From Clostridia bacterium (lineage in GTDB: Bacteria; Bacillota; Clostridia; Christensenellales; Aristaeellaceae), in NCBI GenBank assembly GCA_017481825.1, contig JAFUOR010000101.1, forward strand, positions 1 through 48,017: a DNA stretch of 48,017 bases, given 5' to 3'. How positions within the stretch are numbered: position 1 is the stretch's first letter; the number at the start of each line of letters is the position of its first letter. Under the pieces are notes generated by a model. It saw only the letters and a list, made by a program, of their open reading frames with translations, did no database searches and had not been told where the DNA came from. The position numbers and the translations under genes are program-made. Below, one piece after another: positions 47,555 to 48,017 of the stretch.

Positions 47555-48017
47555 TCACTTATTCTTTTCCAGCTCGTGGCGGTGAATCTGCTCGTTGAGC
47601 ATGTTCACGTCGCCGCAGCCCATGGTGATCGCCAGATCGCCGGGCTTGAGGTGCGCGCGGAGGTAAGCCTCCGTGTCATCAAAGGAGGGGGTCCAGACGG
47701 CGTTGACGCCATGGGCCTTCATGCCCTCCACCAGCATACCGCTGTTTAGATCACCGGGATCCTTCTCGCGGGCGGCACAGATGTCCATCACGACGGTCAC
47801 ATCGGCAGCCTGCGTGCAGGTCAGGTATTCATTGAACAGGGTGCGCACGCGGCTGAAGGTGTGGGGCTGCATCACCGCGTAAAGCGTGCCCTTGCAGCGC
47901 TTGCGGGCCACCGCGACGGCATTGCGCATCTCGGTGGGATTGTGACCGTAGTCGTGGAATATCTCCGCGCCGTCGATGGTATCGGTCAATTCAAATCGGC
48001 GGTGCGCGCCGATGAAC
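47555..48017 (-). CDS. murC: UDP-N-acetylmuramate--L-alanine ligase, C-terminal part (cut by window edge)
   Basis: The last 153 or so residues of a Mur ligase, open to the window end. FIGAHRRFE, then a conserved HDYGHNPTEMRN block, QPHTFSRVRTLF, AAREKDPGDLNS and GDLAITMGCGDV match the C-terminal domain of MurC, which adds L-Ala to UDP-MurNAc. The usual DYxHHP is DYGHNP here, a variant also seen in related Mur-type ligases, so the assignment rests mainly on the QPH and AAREKD blocks. A strong terminator follows the stop. Confidence 0.87.
   Translation of the reverse strand, partial: FIGAHRRFELTDTIDGAEIFHDYGHNPTEMRNAVAVARKRCKGTLYAVMQPHTFSRVRTLFNEYLTCTQAADVTVVMDICAAREKDPGDLNSGMLVEGMKAHGVNAVWTPSFDDTEAYLRAHLKPGDLAITMGCGDVNMLNEQIHRHELEKNK

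Noticed and set aside
1-48017. Mobile elements, CRISPR arrays, tRNA/rRNA genes, phage or toxin-antitoxin modules
   Set aside because: No transposase, integrase, regularly spaced repeats, tRNA-like cloverleaf or small overlapping toxin pair was seen on reading all intergenic regions.

Overview
The window looks like chromosomal DNA from a GC-rich, spore-forming Bacillota, most likely a Clostridia lineage (Christensenellales- or Oscillospirales-like; the exact family is a guess). The evidence is the set of endospore genes (yqfC-yqfD, a CwlJ-like hydrolase, two SpoIIP-type amidases, gpr), AGGAGG-type ribosome binding sites before nearly every gene, many intergenic TTGACA-N17-TATAAT promoters, and Firmicute gene orders such as yqfC-yqfD-phoH-yqfF and DUF512-der-plsY. 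I found no tRNA, rRNA, CRISPR array, insertion sequence or phage gene.

Layout. 1-3032 (-): yqfC-yqfD-phoH-yqfF, with yqfF cut by the window edge. 3174-4199 (+): an MreB/Mbl actin. 4273-7700: an exported CapA-like protein, a CwlJ-like spore hydrolase, and a B12-radical SAM/GNAT pair. 7875-10308 (+): a Uup-type ABC-F protein followed at once by a small HExxH protein. 10389-13095 (-): a MATE exporter and murA. 13340-17200 (+): DUF512 radical SAM protein, der, plsY, then a separate GNAT. 17320-19254 (-): an exported FAD/FMN reductase-like flavoprotein. 19529-21959 (+): hflK-hflC and a small CmpB-like membrane protein. 21998-23778 (-): a DUF1614 membrane protein and a C-terminally anchored SpoIIP-like amidase. 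23972-26290 (+): a 772-residue orphan protein. 26345-30417 (-): spoIIP, gpr, a purine-PRTase-like protein and a DUF1846 protein. 30650-34218 (+): araA, nitroreductase, histidine phosphatase, exodeoxyribonuclease III. 34255-35040 (-): an APH(3')-like kinase. 35183-35842 (+): two DUF1292 proteins. 35940-38264 (-): a CdaR-type regulator and an S41 lipoprotein protease. 38489-39637 (-): an MsmK/UgpC-type ATPase. 39852-41911 (-): a MacA-like adaptor and a MacB-type permease behind a structured leader. 42219-48017 (-): the 3' end of murC, a YkvI-like membrane protein, then the compact run alr, 5-formyl-THF cyclo-ligase, membrane protein, rsmD, coaD, coiled-coil protein.

The genes are mainly housekeeping (cell wall: murA, murC, alr, mreB; lipid: plsY; ribosome and cofactor: der, rsmD, coaD) mixed with sporulation functions. 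Several intergenic regions read well. Three sporulation genes (yqfC, the cwlJ-like gene, spoIIP) carry sigma-E-like promoters that all have a 14-nt spacer, and gpr has a sigma-G-like promoter. Two of the sigma-E-like sites sit back to back with a vegetative promoter. I did not find one clear undescribed multi-gene system. The best candidates for new biology are the 772-residue orphan with an apparently eroded AAA-like C-terminus, the exported flavoprotein whose fumarate-site residues are replaced, the DUF1614 plus tail-anchored SpoIIP pair, and the ATPase-less MacA/MacB operon with its hairpin leader.
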